This document shows, piece by piece, positions 26,714 to 35,291 of a stretch of DNA of 64,000 nt. The notes beneath the pieces were generated by a model that was given only the letters and a program-made list of their open reading frames with translations, had not been told where the DNA came from and did no database searches. How positions within the stretch are numbered: position 1 is the first letter of the stretch; the number at the start of each line of letters is the position of its first letter. The stretch is taken from the NCBI RefSeq assembly GCF_000382285.1, contig NZ_KB907928.1, positions 62,001 through 126,000 on the forward strand, written 5' to 3'. Made by a program: the position numbers and the translations under genes. Source of the stretch: Solimonas variicoloris DSM 15731. GTDB taxonomy: Bacteria; Pseudomonadota; Gammaproteobacteria; Nevskiales; Nevskiaceae.

Positions 26714-28315
26714 ATGAGTTCTGGAAGTGCGCCGAGGGCCATCAGCCGGCGCGAGTTGCTGACGCTGATCGGCAGTGTCGCGGGCAGCGCCGTGTCGTAT
26801 CAGGCGATGGCCGGCATGGGCCTGGTGTCCGAGTCGAATTACAAGGGGCCGATCAAGCTCGAAGGCAATCCGAAGGGCGCTTCGGTCCTGATCCTCGGCG
26901 CCGGGCTTGCCGGCATGGTCGCGGCGATGGAACTGCGCAATGCCGGCTACAAGGTGCAGGTGCTGGAGTACAACAACCGCGCCGGCGGCCGCAACTGGTC
27001 GCTGCGCGGCGGTGATACGTACACGGAGCTCGGCGGCTTCACGCAGAAGTGCGAGTTCGATCCGGGCCTGTATCTGAACCCGGGTCCGTGGCGCATCCCG
27101 TATCACCATCACGGCGTGCTCGACTACTGCCGCCGGCTCGGCGTCGCGCTCGAACCCTTCGTGCAGGTCAACTACAACGCGATGGTGCATTCGACGCAGG
27201 CCTTCGGCGGCAAGCCGCAGCGCTATCGCGAGATCCAGGCCGACTACCACGGCCAGATCGCCGAACTGCTGGCCAAGGTCACGCAGCAGAAGAAGCTCGA
27301 CGAGCTGGTCAGCGCCGAGGATCAGGAGATCCTGATGGCCTCGCTCAGACAGTGGGGCGCGCTCGACAAGCACTACCGCTACGTGCCGGGCCGCGATTCG
27401 AGCGAGCGCCGCGGCTACGAGAAGCCGCCGGCGGGCGGCCTGTCCGGCAAGCCGGTCTACTCGAAGGACATCACCGGCCTCTCCGAGCTGCTGAAGTCGG
27501 AGCTCTGGGGTTCGATCGGCGCCGGTCACGGCTACGAGTTCCAGACCACGCTGTTCCAGCCGGTCGGCGGCATGGGCCGCATCGGCGATGCGTTCAAGCG
27601 CGAGGTCGGTGATCTGATCCGCTACAACGCCAAGGTCATCAAGATCCACCAGGACCGCAAGAAGGTCACGGTCACTTACGTCGATCCGAAGAGCGGCGGC
27701 GCGCCGCAGACGGCGACCGCCGACTACTGCCTGTGCACGATCCCGCTGTCGGTGCTGAGCCAGATCGAGCTCAACGTCAATCCGAAGATGCAGGCGGCGA
27801 TCAATGCCGTGCCGTACGAGGCATCGGTGAAGGTTGGCCTGCAGTTCAAGCGCCGCTTCTGGGAGCAGGACGAGCACATCTACGGCGGCATCAGCTACAC
27901 CAATCTGCCGATCCGCCTGATCGGCTATCCGAACACCGATTACCACAGCGCCGGCAAGGGCGTGCTGCTCGGCGCCTACGTGTTCGGGCCGAACGCCTAC
28001 GAGTTCACCGCACTGCCGCCGGCGGAGCGCGTGAGGAAGGCCTACGAGTACGGGGCGATGATCCATCCGCAGTACCAGCAGGAGTTCGAGACCGGCATCG
28101 CCGTCGGCTGGCACCGCGTGCCGTGGACGCTCGGCTGCGCCGGCGCCTGGACCGAGGCGAGTCGTGCGCAGCACTACGACAATCTCTGCCAGCTCGACAA
28201 CCGTTTCCTCGTCGCCGGCGAGCACGCGTCGTACATCCCGGCCTGGCAGGAGGGCGCGATCCTGTCGTCGCTCGACGCGATCCAGCGTCTGCACCAGCAC
28301 GTCGTCAACCGCTAA
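26714..28315 (+). CDS. Tat-exported flavin-dependent amine oxidase
   Basis: A 533-residue flavin monoamine-oxidase-family protein. The N-terminus has a twin-arginine signal (ISRRELLTLIGSVAG, R12-R13), so the folded FAD enzyme should be exported. The FAD motif VLILGAGLAG (G62-x-G64-x-x-G67) is followed by VLEYNNRAGGRN. The C-terminal flavin-binding block is FLVAGEHASYIPAWQEGAILSS. GGGGAG precedes ATG 26714. It is followed within 13 bases by a cytochrome c gene, a strong hint that cytochrome c rather than oxygen takes the electrons, as established for NicA2 and its partner CycN. The FAD fold is certain; the amine substrate is not known. Confidence 0.9.
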   Translation: MSSGSAPRAISRRELLTLIGSVAGSAVSYQAMAGMGLVSESNYKGPIKLEGNPKGASVLILGAGLAGMVAAMELRNAGYKVQVLEYNNRAGGRNWSLRGGDTYTELGGFTQKCEFDPGLYLNPGPWRIPYHHHGVLDYCRRLGVALEPFVQVNYNAMVHSTQAFGGKPQRYREIQADYHGQIAELLAKVTQQKKLDELVSAEDQEILMASLRQWGALDKHYRYVPGRDSSERRGYEKPPAGGLSGKPVYSKDITGLSELLKSELWGSIGAGHGYEFQTTLFQPVGGMGRIGDAFKREVGDLIRYNAKVIKIHQDRKKVTVTYVDPKSGGAPQTATADYCLCTIPLSVLSQIELNVNPKMQAAINAVPYEASVKVGLQFKRRFWEQDEHIYGGISYTNLPIRLIGYPNTDYHSAGKGVLLGAYVFGPNAYEFTALPPAERVRKAYEYGAMIHPQYQQEFETGIAVGWHRVPWTLGCAGAWTEASRAQHYDNLCQLDNRFLVAGEHASYIPAWQEGAILSSLDAIQRLHQHVVNR

Positions 28316-28328
28316 GGAGCCGGGCCAG

Positions 28329-28760
28329 ATGAGCATTCACGCAAAAGCGCTGTTCGCGCTCGTGTTCGCGGCCGTCGCCGGCGGCGCGCACGCGCAGGCC
28401 GACCTGACGTCGTCGACCATTTTCAGCAGCGGCTACTCGTTCGAGGAGCAGGACGGCGAGTCGCTGTACAAGGGCATCTGCCAGGGCTGCCACATGCCGG
28501 ACGCCCAGGGTGCGACCGGTGCCGGCACTTATCCGGCGCTCGCCGCCAATCCGCGTCTGGCGGCCAGGCAGTATCCGATGGTGCTGGTCGTCAACGGTTC
28601 GCGCGCGATGCCCGGCTTCGGCCGCGCCCTCAGCGACGAGCAGGTGGCCGCCGTCGTCAATTACGTGCGCACGCATTTCGGCAACAACTACCCGGATAGC
28701 GTGGCGCCTGCCGAAGTGCAGGCGCTGCGTCCCAAGACCGCTTCAACAGGAGAGGAATGA
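28329..28760 (+). CDS. Periplasmic c-type cytochrome (class I)
   Basis: A 143-residue monohaem cytochrome c. The signal peptide ends at about residue 22 (GGAHA-QA). The haem site is C51-QG-C54-H55 and the likely axial Met is M94 in SRAMPGFG. The C-terminal helix is LSDEQVAAVVNYVRTHFGN. It starts 13 bases after the oxidase stop with a GGAG-type site, and its TGA overlaps the next ATG. Likely electron acceptor of the upstream oxidase, delivering to the respiratory chain. Confidence 0.92.
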   Translation: MSIHAKALFALVFAAVAGGAHAQADLTSSTIFSSGYSFEEQDGESLYKGICQGCHMPDAQGATGAGTYPALAANPRLAARQYPMVLVVNGSRAMPGFGRALSDEQVAAVVNYVRTHFGNNYPDSVAPAEVQALRPKTASTGEE

Positions 28761-29263
28761 TGATCAAGAAACTGCTGACCACCGCCGCCCTCGGCGCCAC
28801 GCTGCTGACCGCCGTGCCGGCTCTCGCCGGCGACAAGGGCGTGGTCATCTACAACCCGAAGAAGGCGCCGATCGCCTCGGCGGTCGAGGTGCCGGCCGGC
28901 AAGACCCTGGTGTTCCTGTCCGGCAAGCTGTCGCAGGACATTGTCGACCCGAAGGCGCCGAAGGATTCGCCGGCGTCGCTCGGCAACACCGAGATGCAGA
29001 CGCTCGGCACGCTCAAGGTCATCGAGGCCGAGCTGAAGTCGATGGGTCTCGGCATGAAGGACGTCGTCAAGATGACGGTGTTCCTCGCCGGCGATCCGGC
29101 GATGGGCGGCAAGCTCGACTTCGGCGGCATGATGAAGTCGTACACGAAGTTCTTCGGCACGCCGGAACAGCCGAACGTGCCGGCGCGCTCGACGGTGCAG
29201 GTCGCGGCGCTCGCCGGTCCGCAGTTCCTGGTCGAAATCGAAGTCATGGCCGTGCGCCCGTAA
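28757..29263 (+). CDS. RidA-family (YjgF/YER057c) protein with a signal peptide
   Basis: A 168-residue Rid-family protein. The family core is intact: AVEVPAGKTLVFLSGKL, EMQTLGTLKVIEAELKSMG, VVKMTVFLAGD. The catalytic Arg is in VPARSTVQVAAL and the conserved Glu in LVEIEVMAV. RidA hydrolyses reactive enamine/imine products of amino-acid enzymes, normally in the cytosol. Here residues 1-24 form a clear Sec signal peptide (LLTTAALGATLLTAVPALAG), so the protein should be periplasmic, matching the exported oxidase that would produce imines. AGGAGAGG precedes tandem ATGs at 28757 and 28760; the first overlaps the cytochrome stop. A strong terminator follows. Confidence 0.93.
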   Translation: MMIKKLLTTAALGATLLTAVPALAGDKGVVIYNPKKAPIASAVEVPAGKTLVFLSGKLSQDIVDPKAPKDSPASLGNTEMQTLGTLKVIEAELKSMGLGMKDVVKMTVFLAGDPAMGGKLDFGGMMKSYTKFFGTPEQPNVPARSTVQVAALAGPQFLVEIEVMAVRP

Positions 29264-29286
29264 GCGCTCGCCAGCGGGCACCAGGA

Positions 29287-29317
29287 CGCGCGGCCGCACG
29301 GCCGCGCGTTTTTTTTT
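29287..29317 (+). terminator. Rho-independent terminator of the amine-oxidase operon
   Basis: Nine-base stem CGCGCGGCC / GGCCGCGCG with a GCAC loop (29287-29308), followed by nine T residues. It ends the oxidase-cytochrome-RidA unit. Confidence 0.92.
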
Positions 29318-29367
29318 GCGTCCGCCGACGCCTCGTCGTGGCCTGCGATTTGCATCTGAGGTAGGCG

Positions 29368-32010
29368 ATGACCCGCCGCGGGCGGGCGATGCAGCCGATC
29401 GGTGCGCCCGCCGCAGGCTGCCGTAGGTGCATGCACGTGACCGGTGCGAGCGTGGGCGGCACAGCGAGAGCAGTGACCATCGGAACGGACGGCGAGCGGC
29501 AGGCGCGGCGGCGGGCCAGGATGTCCTGGGCCGGTCTGCTGCTGCTCGCGCTGGGCAGCCCGCTCGCGCACGCTGATCTCGCCAGCGAAAGCGATTTCCG
29601 CATCGCGCCGCAGTCGCTGGCGACGGCGCTGACCGCGTTCTCCGAGCTGACCCACATCCAGATCGTCACCGCGGCCGCCGACCTGCGCAGCCTGCGCTCG
29701 CCGGGCGTCATGCAGCGCGTGACGGCGGCGGCGGCGCTGCAGGCGCTGCTGCGCGGCACCTCGCTGCATTTCCAGGTGGTCGGCGCCGATACCGTGGTGA
29801 TCGTCGCCGACGCCAGCGAGCCCGCGCCGCCGCCGCCGCCATCCCCCGATGCGTCCGAGCTGATCGACGACCTGCTGGTGATCGGGCACGGCTACACGCG
29901 CGCCTCGAACACGCTGGCGCCGCGTGATGCGCCGGCGCGCCTGGGCGGGGCTCCGGCGCAGGCGTTTCTGGCCGAGCTGCCGGGTGTCAGCGTGCAGAAC
30001 AGCGATCCGTTCGGACTCTACGAATTCGGCAATTCGCTGCGCATCCGCGGCTTCTCGAGCGAGCAGGTCGGGACTTCGCTCGACGGCGTGCCGCTGGAGA
30101 CCTACGACGTGCGCGACGGCAGTCCGCCGGAGCGCTTCGTCGACAGCGAGGAGCTGTCGACGGTGACCGTCGCGCAGGGTTCCGGCGACGTGATGATGCC
30201 CTCGTATCACGCGCTCGGCGGCTCGGTGCGCTATTTCACCGCCGAGCCCGGCGGTGACTGGCACGCGGCGCTGTCCTCGGTGATCGGCAGCAACGACCTG
30301 ACGCGGCTCTACGCGCGGCTCGACACGCCGCCGTGGTGGGCCGGCGGTCCGATCGCCTACGCGAGCGCCTCGCGCACGCGCGCCGTGCAGTTCGACAATT
30401 CGCGCGCGGAAATGGCGGTCGACCACGCCACGTTCAAGCTGCGCCAGGATTTCGCGCTCGGCAGCGCGCTGCTCAGCTACCGCTACGGCCAGCGCGACGA
30501 TCACGACATGCAGGACTACGACGCGCGCGGCCGCGTCGCGACGAGCTTCGACCTGCTCGAGCGGCCGACCGGCGATGCCGAGCGCGATGCGCTGTACTAC
30601 GGCTACTGGACCAACGGCCGCACCGACCACCTGCTGAGCCTGCGCTGGGAATCCGAACTGGCCGCCGGCTGGAAGCTGGATGCGCTGCCGTACTTCGAGC
30701 ACAAGCGCGGCTACGGCTATGCCGGCGTCGCGCCGTCGGCCGCGATCTCGCAATACGACGAGGCGACGTCCGCCGACACCGGCGTGCCCGGACGCACCGA
30801 CATCGTGCCGTACGACGGCAGCGGCATCACCCAGCGCCTGGAATCGCTCAAAGGCGACCGTCGCGGCCTGACGCTGGGCCTGCGCTACGAGGCCTGGCGC
30901 CATACGGTGCAGGCCGGCGGCTGGATCGAGCGCTACCGCTTCGCGCAGGACCGGCCGCTGTACAACGTTGACGACGACGGCCACATCGAGGACGGCGCCG
31001 CGCCGATCGTCGTCTATTACGATCGCCACTACGACACGCGGGTCGCGCAGTACTACCTCAAGGACAGCAGCCGCTGGTTCGACGCCCGGCTGCAGCTCGA
31101 CGTCGGCTTCAAGGGCCTGTACGTCGACCGCGAATTCCACGGCATTCCGAACCGCGATGCGTTCAACCTGCAGCAGCTGGCGCGTATCGCGCGCGTCGAC
31201 CGCGACGCGTTCCAGCCGCAGCTCGGCCTCACCTATCGGCTCGACGAGGTGTTCGAACTGTTCGGCAATTACGCCGAGAACTTCAGCACCGCGCCGCGCA
31301 ACGCGATCGGCTCGGTCACCTACGATCCGCGGCTGCGGCCGGAGACCTCGCACAATATCGACCTCGGCCTGCGCGGCCACGGCGAGCGCTTCAGCGCCGC
31401 GCTGTCGATGTATTACATCGACTACGCGCATCGCATCCTGACGCTGACCGTCACCAACCCGTACCGGATCAGCGAGGAGGTTTATCGCAACGTCGGCTCG
31501 ATCCGCACCTGCGGCGTCGAGGCGGCATCGTTCTGGAAGCCGGCGCGCGGCTGGCGCCTCGGCTCGACGCTGTCGCTGAACCGCTCGCGCTTCCAGAGCG
31601 ACTACGAGCGCTACGACGCGGCGCTGCAGGAAACGATGACGGTGTCGGTGGCCGGCAAGGCGCTGCCGGACACCCCGGACCTGATGGCGAGCCTCGGCGT
31701 GCAGTATCGCCGCGGCGGCCTGTCGGCGAGCGCCGAGGCCAAGTACACCGGCCGCCGCTACTCGACCGCGACCAACGACGAGCACGTGCCCGGCAATACC
31801 GTGGTCAATGCCGCGCTTGGCTACGAATTCGCGGCGGCGCGCGCGCAGGGGGCCGGCCTGCAGCTGCAGCTCACCGTCCACAATCTCTTCGACGAGCACT
31901 ACATCGGCTACATCTCGCCGTCCGAGTTCGTCGACAACGACAACCACGGCAGCTTCCGGCTCGGCGCGCCGCGCAGCGTGTACCTGAGCCTGGCGATGGA
32001 CTGGCGCTGA
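29368..32010 (+). CDS. TonB-dependent receptor with N-terminal STN signalling domain (FecA-type)
   Basis: Up to 880 residues. ATG 29368 has GAGGTAGG upstream but gives a long leader; ATG 29521 (MSWAGLLLLALGSPLAHA) would give a standard signal peptide. Next is an STN domain (FRIAPQSLATALTAFSELTHIQIVTAAADLR, about residues 70-145). A Pro-rich linker follows, then the plug (LAELPGVSVQNSDPFGLYEFGNSLRIRGF, SVTVAQGSGDVMMPSYHALGGSVRYFTAEP) and the barrel, which ends in Leu-Ala-Met-Asp-Trp-Arg. STN domains pass substrate occupancy to FecR-type proteins. The only FecI/FecR pair nearby is six genes upstream. Substrate unknown. Confidence 0.92.
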   Translation: MTRRGRAMQPIGAPAAGCRRCMHVTGASVGGTARAVTIGTDGERQARRRARMSWAGLLLLALGSPLAHADLASESDFRIAPQSLATALTAFSELTHIQIVTAAADLRSLRSPGVMQRVTAAAALQALLRGTSLHFQVVGADTVVIVADASEPAPPPPPSPDASELIDDLLVIGHGYTRASNTLAPRDAPARLGGAPAQAFLAELPGVSVQNSDPFGLYEFGNSLRIRGFSSEQVGTSLDGVPLETYDVRDGSPPERFVDSEELSTVTVAQGSGDVMMPSYHALGGSVRYFTAEPGGDWHAALSSVIGSNDLTRLYARLDTPPWWAGGPIAYASASRTRAVQFDNSRAEMAVDHATFKLRQDFALGSALLSYRYGQRDDHDMQDYDARGRVATSFDLLERPTGDAERDALYYGYWTNGRTDHLLSLRWESELAAGWKLDALPYFEHKRGYGYAGVAPSAAISQYDEATSADTGVPGRTDIVPYDGSGITQRLESLKGDRRGLTLGLRYEAWRHTVQAGGWIERYRFAQDRPLYNVDDDGHIEDGAAPIVVYYDRHYDTRVAQYYLKDSSRWFDARLQLDVGFKGLYVDREFHGIPNRDAFNLQQLARIARVDRDAFQPQLGLTYRLDEVFELFGNYAENFSTAPRNAIGSVTYDPRLRPETSHNIDLGLRGHGERFSAALSMYYIDYAHRILTLTVTNPYRISEEVYRNVGSIRTCGVEAASFWKPARGWRLGSTLSLNRSRFQSDYERYDAALQETMTVSVAGKALPDTPDLMASLGVQYRRGGLSASAEAKYTGRRYSTATNDEHVPGNTVVNAALGYEFAAARAQGAGLQLQLTVHNLFDEHYIGYISPSEFVDNDNHGSFRLGAPRSVYLSLAMDWR

Positions 32011-32036
32011 ACGAGCGTGCGCGGCTCGCGCCAACG

Positions 32037-32062
32037 AAAACGGCGGCCACCAGGGCCGCCGT
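32037..32062 (-). terminator. Rho-independent terminator for dacC (minus strand)
   Basis: Stem ACGGCGGCC / GGCCGCCGT with a five-base loop (32040-32062); on the minus strand it is followed by TTTTCGTT. Located between the convergent receptor and carboxypeptidase genes. Confidence 0.7.
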
Positions 32063-32080
32063 CGGGTGCCGCGAACGCGC

Positions 32081-33223
32081 CTACCAGCCGAACCAGAGGC
32101 GGATCGTGTCGATCAGGCGGTGGAAGAAGCCGCCCTGCTCGACGTCGGCGAGCGCGACCAGCGGCACGCTCTTCAGCGTCTTGCCGTCGAGCGTGATCGT
32201 CGCCGTGCCGAGCGTCTGGCCCTTGGCCAGCGGCGCGACGATTGGGGCGTTGACGGTGGCGGCGATCTGCACGCGCTCGGCGTTGCCGCGCGGCAGCGCG
32301 AGCGCCACCGGTTCCAGCGTGCCGATCGCGATGCTGTCGGTCGCGCCCTTGTAGACGCGCGCCGTCTGCGCCGGCTTGTCCGGGCCGAACAGGCTGGTGG
32401 TGTCGAAGAAGCGGAAGCCGTAGTTCAGCAGTTCGAGGCTGGCCTGTTCGCGGTAGGCCCAGCTCTTGGTGCCCATCACGGCGGCGATCAGGCGGCGGCC
32501 GTCGCGCTGCGCCGAGGTCAGCAGGCAGTAGCCGGCCTCGGAGGTGTGGCCGGTCTTGATGCCGTCGATCGAAGGGTCGCGGCCGAGCAGCAGATTGCGG
32601 TTCGGCTGCTTGATCTTGTTGTAGACGAACTCGCGCTCCGAGAACAGCTTGTACCAGTCCGGGAAGTCGTGGATCAGCGCGCGCGCCAGGATCGTCAGAT
32701 CGCGGGCCGTGGTGTAGTGGTTCGGGTCCGGCAGGCCGGAGGCGTCGGCGAAGTGCGAGTTCTTCATGCCGAGCTTTTGCGCGTACTGGTTCATCAGATC
32801 GGCGAACACCGGCTCGCTGCCGGCGACGTGCTCGGCGACCGCGAGCGTCGCGTCGTTGCCCGACTGGATGATGATGCCGCGCATCAGGTCGATCAGCTTC
32901 ACGCGCGAGCCGACCTGGATGAACATGCGCGACTCGCTGGAGTCGATGCCCTGGCGCCAGGCTTTCTCGCTGATCAGCACCTCGTCGTCCGGCGACAGGC
33001 GCTTCTGGGCGATCTCGTCGAACACGATGTAGCTGGTCAGCACCTTGGTGATGCTGGCCGGGGCGACGCGCTGGTCCGGATTGGACGCCGCGAGCAGCTC
33101 GCCGCTGGCGTAGTCCATCAGCGCGTAGGCGGTGGCGTCGATGGCCGGCGGATCGGGGATCGCGGCGGCGTGCGCCAGCGGTGCGGCGAAAGCGAGAACG
33201 GTGGCGAGTAGCAGCTTTTTCAT
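32081..33223 (-). CDS. dacC: Serine-type D-Ala-D-Ala carboxypeptidase (PBP5/6 family)
   Basis: A 380-residue penicillin-binding protein that trims the terminal D-Ala from peptidoglycan pentapeptides. Signal peptide 1-19 (LLLATVLAFAAPLAHA). The active-site motifs are S57-ITK-60, S121-GN and K223-TG. The C-terminal PBP5-type beta domain runs to an amphipathic end (GGFFHRLIDTIRLWFGW) that would anchor it to the membrane surface. It follows rlpA on the same strand, a common proteobacterial arrangement. I cannot choose between the dacA and dacC names from sequence. Confidence 0.95.
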   Translation of the reverse strand: MKKLLLATVLAFAAPLAHAAAIPDPPAIDATAYALMDYASGELLAASNPDQRVAPASITKVLTSYIVFDEIAQKRLSPDDEVLISEKAWRQGIDSSESRMFIQVGSRVKLIDLMRGIIIQSGNDATLAVAEHVAGSEPVFADLMNQYAQKLGMKNSHFADASGLPDPNHYTTARDLTILARALIHDFPDWYKLFSEREFVYNKIKQPNRNLLLGRDPSIDGIKTGHTSEAGYCLLTSAQRDGRRLIAAVMGTKSWAYREQASLELLNYGFRFFDTTSLFGPDKPAQTARVYKGATDSIAIGTLEPVALALPRGNAERVQIAATVNAPIVAPLAKGQTLGTATITLDGKTLKSVPLVALADVEQGGFFHRLIDTIRLWFGW

Positions 33224-33318
33224 TGTCGGTACGTCGAAACCTTGTGCGGCGGTACGGGGAACTGCGGGGCCTGCAGTTTACGGCAGCGCACCGCCCCTGT
33301 CGGCGGCGCGTGGCGATC

Positions 33319-34275
33319 TCATTCCTTCAGCCAGAACGCGGCGTAGCCGGCGCCGTGCAGCCAGTCGCGCACGTCCTGGGCGTCGGCCTCGGAGGCGTAG
33401 GGACCGATGACGACGCGATGCAGCTTGCCGCCCTGGCCGTCGCGCACGGCGACGCCGGACAGGCCGCGCGCCGCCAGCTCGTCGCGCATCGCCACGGCGT
33501 TGATCGGATCGACGTAGGCGGCGACCTGCAGCCAGCGGCCGCCCGGGCTGGAGTCGCCGCGCACGACCTTGGTCGGCGGCGGCCGCGACGGCGCGGCCGC
33601 GACCGGATCGGGCAGCGGTTCGGCCGACGCGATGGCGCGGCTGTCGTCGCCCGGCTGCAGCGCCGCGATCTGCACCTCGGCGTGACCGTCGCCGATGATG
33701 CCGAGGCGCGCGGCGGCGGCGTACGACAGATCGATGATGCGTTCCGAGTGGAACGGACCGCGATCGTTGATGCGGACCACGGCGCTGCGGCCGTTGTCGA
33801 GATTGGTGACGCGCACGTAGCTCGGGATCGGCAGCGTCTTGTGCGCGGCGGTCATCGCGAACATGTCGTAGGGCTCGCCGCTGGCCGTCTTGCGGCCGTG
33901 GAATTTCTTGCCGTACCAGGAGGCGCGGCCGCGCTGCGTGAAGCCCTCGGTGTCGTCGAGCACGCGGTAGATCTCGCCGAAGGCTTCGTACTCGGTCGGG
34001 TTGCCGGAGCGGCTGCGCGGCTCCCATTTCGGCACCGCGTCCGGCGTGTTGGCGACGTCGGCGGGAATTTCGCCGCGCGTCGGCGCGCTGTCCTTGACGT
34101 CCGGTTCGGCGATGACGACGCGCGGCCGCGTGTGGCCGTGCGCGCGGCCGGCCGTGCCGCCGCTGCCGCCGCCGCCGCTCGTCGGCCGGCCGGGCTCCGG
34201 TTGCGGCGCCGGGCCGACGCAGGCGGCCAGCGGCAGCAGCGCGAGCGCCGCGGCGAGCGCGCGCCAGCGCCTCAT
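33319..34275 (-). CDS. rlpA: RlpA, septal-ring lytic transglycosylase lipoprotein
   Basis: A 318-residue lipoprotein (lipobox PLAACVG, Cys at 19). The double-psi beta-barrel domain has GRASWYGKKFHGRKTASGEPYDMFAMTAAHKTLP with the conserved catalytic Asp/His region, then VRVTNLDNGRSAVVRINDRGPFHSERIIDLSYAAA. The C-terminal SPOR domain (WLQVAAYVDPINAVAMRDELAARG...RVVIGPYASEADAQDVRDWL) binds denuded glycan at the division site. ATG 34275 overlaps the mltB stop by four bases. A Gly/Pro-rich linker follows the lipobox. Confidence 0.96.
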   Translation of the reverse strand: MRRWRALAAALALLPLAACVGPAPQPEPGRPTSGGGGSGGTAGRAHGHTRPRVVIAEPDVKDSAPTRGEIPADVANTPDAVPKWEPRSRSGNPTEYEAFGEIYRVLDDTEGFTQRGRASWYGKKFHGRKTASGEPYDMFAMTAAHKTLPIPSYVRVTNLDNGRSAVVRINDRGPFHSERIIDLSYAAAARLGIIGDGHAEVQIAALQPGDDSRAIASAEPLPDPVAAAPSRPPPTKVVRGDSSPGGRWLQVAAYVDPINAVAMRDELAARGLSGVAVRDGQGGKLHRVVIGPYASEADAQDVRDWLHGAGYAAFWLKE

Positions 34276-35291
34276 GGCGCGGTCGCGCCGGCGGCGGCCT
34301 CGACGCGCTGCGCCAGCTGGGCGACGGCCATCGCGTAGAAGATGCGGGGGTTGTACGTCATGATCGAATAGAAGTTCGGGAAGGCGAGCCAGTACTCGCG
34401 GCCGCCGTCGTCGAGCGGCAGCTCGACGATTCCGACCAGCGTGTCGGCCGGCAGTTCCATCGCCGGCGCCAGCCCGGCCCGGACCAGGTCGCCGACCCGG
34501 TAGAAGTTGTCGCGCGAATTCGCCACCGCGCCCTTGGGCAGCGCGTCGCCCTTGAGCGTCGCCGGCACTGCCACCGGCTCGCCGCGGCGCCAGCGCCAGT
34601 CCGGCTGGTAGTGCGTGAAGTAATTGGCGATCGAGCCGATCGCGTCCGGCAGCGACCACAGGTCGCGCTGGCCGTCGCCGTCATAGTCGAGCGCCAGCCG
34701 GCGGTAGTTGCTCGGCATGAACTGCGCGTCGCCCATTGCCCCGGCGTAGGAGCCCTTCGGCTGCAGCGGGTCGAAGCCGGCGTCGCGGCACAGCACGAAG
34801 AACTCGGTCAGCTCGCTGAAGAAGAACTTGCTGCGCGTCGGATGATCGAAGCCCTGCGTGGCCAGCGCGTCGAGCACGCGCACGCCGCCGGTGATGCGTC
34901 CGTAGCGGGTTTCGATGCCGAGGATGCCGGCGATCACCGCCGGCGGCACCCCGTACTCGAACTCGGCGCGCGACAGTTCCTCGCGGTGCTCGCGCAGCAG
35001 CGCCGCGCCGGCACGGATGCGCGCCTCGTCGATGCGGCGCGAGTACTGGGTCCAGGTCTCGGTGCGCTCCGGCGCCTTCTGCTCCTGCGAGATCAGCTGC
35101 GGCAGCTGCCTGGCCGCAGCCAGCGCGGCGCTGACCTGCTGCAGTTCCGGTTCGGAAAAGCCGTGGCGCTGGCGCAGCGTGTCGAGCAGCTCCGGCGTGC
35201 GCGGGTGGGCGCTGTAGTCGACGCCGTCGGCGGCAGCCGGCAGTGGCGACAGCAGACAGCAGAGCAGGGCGGCGCGGGCGATCGGCCTCAT
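34272..35291 (-). CDS. mltB: Lytic murein transglycosylase B (MltB family)
   Basis: A 339-residue periplasmic lytic transglycosylase. Signal peptide 1-21 (ALLCCLLSPLPAAADG). The catalytic Glu is in AGILGIETRYGRITG. Other family segments are GSYAGAMGDAQFMPSNYRRLALDYDGDGQRDLW and the C-terminal ILEL-like IVELPLDDGGREYWLAFPNFYSIMTYN. It overlaps the rodA stop by one base (TGATG) and the rlpA start by four. Part of the elongation operon. Confidence 0.95.
   Translation of the reverse strand: MRPIARAALLCCLLSPLPAAADGVDYSAHPRTPELLDTLRQRHGFSEPELQQVSAALAAARQLPQLISQEQKAPERTETWTQYSRRIDEARIRAGAALLREHREELSRAEFEYGVPPAVIAGILGIETRYGRITGGVRVLDALATQGFDHPTRSKFFFSELTEFFVLCRDAGFDPLQPKGSYAGAMGDAQFMPSNYRRLALDYDGDGQRDLWSLPDAIGSIANYFTHYQPDWRWRRGEPVAVPATLKGDALPKGAVANSRDNFYRVGDLVRAGLAPAMELPADTLVGIVELPLDDGGREYWLAFPNFYSIMTYNPRIFYAMAVAQLAQRVEAAAGATAP

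Noticed and set aside
28849-32034. 1061-codon open frame on the minus strand over RidA and the STN receptor
   Set aside because: No recognisable domain, Arg/Ala-rich, and antisense to two well-supported genes. Third-position GC explains the lack of stops.
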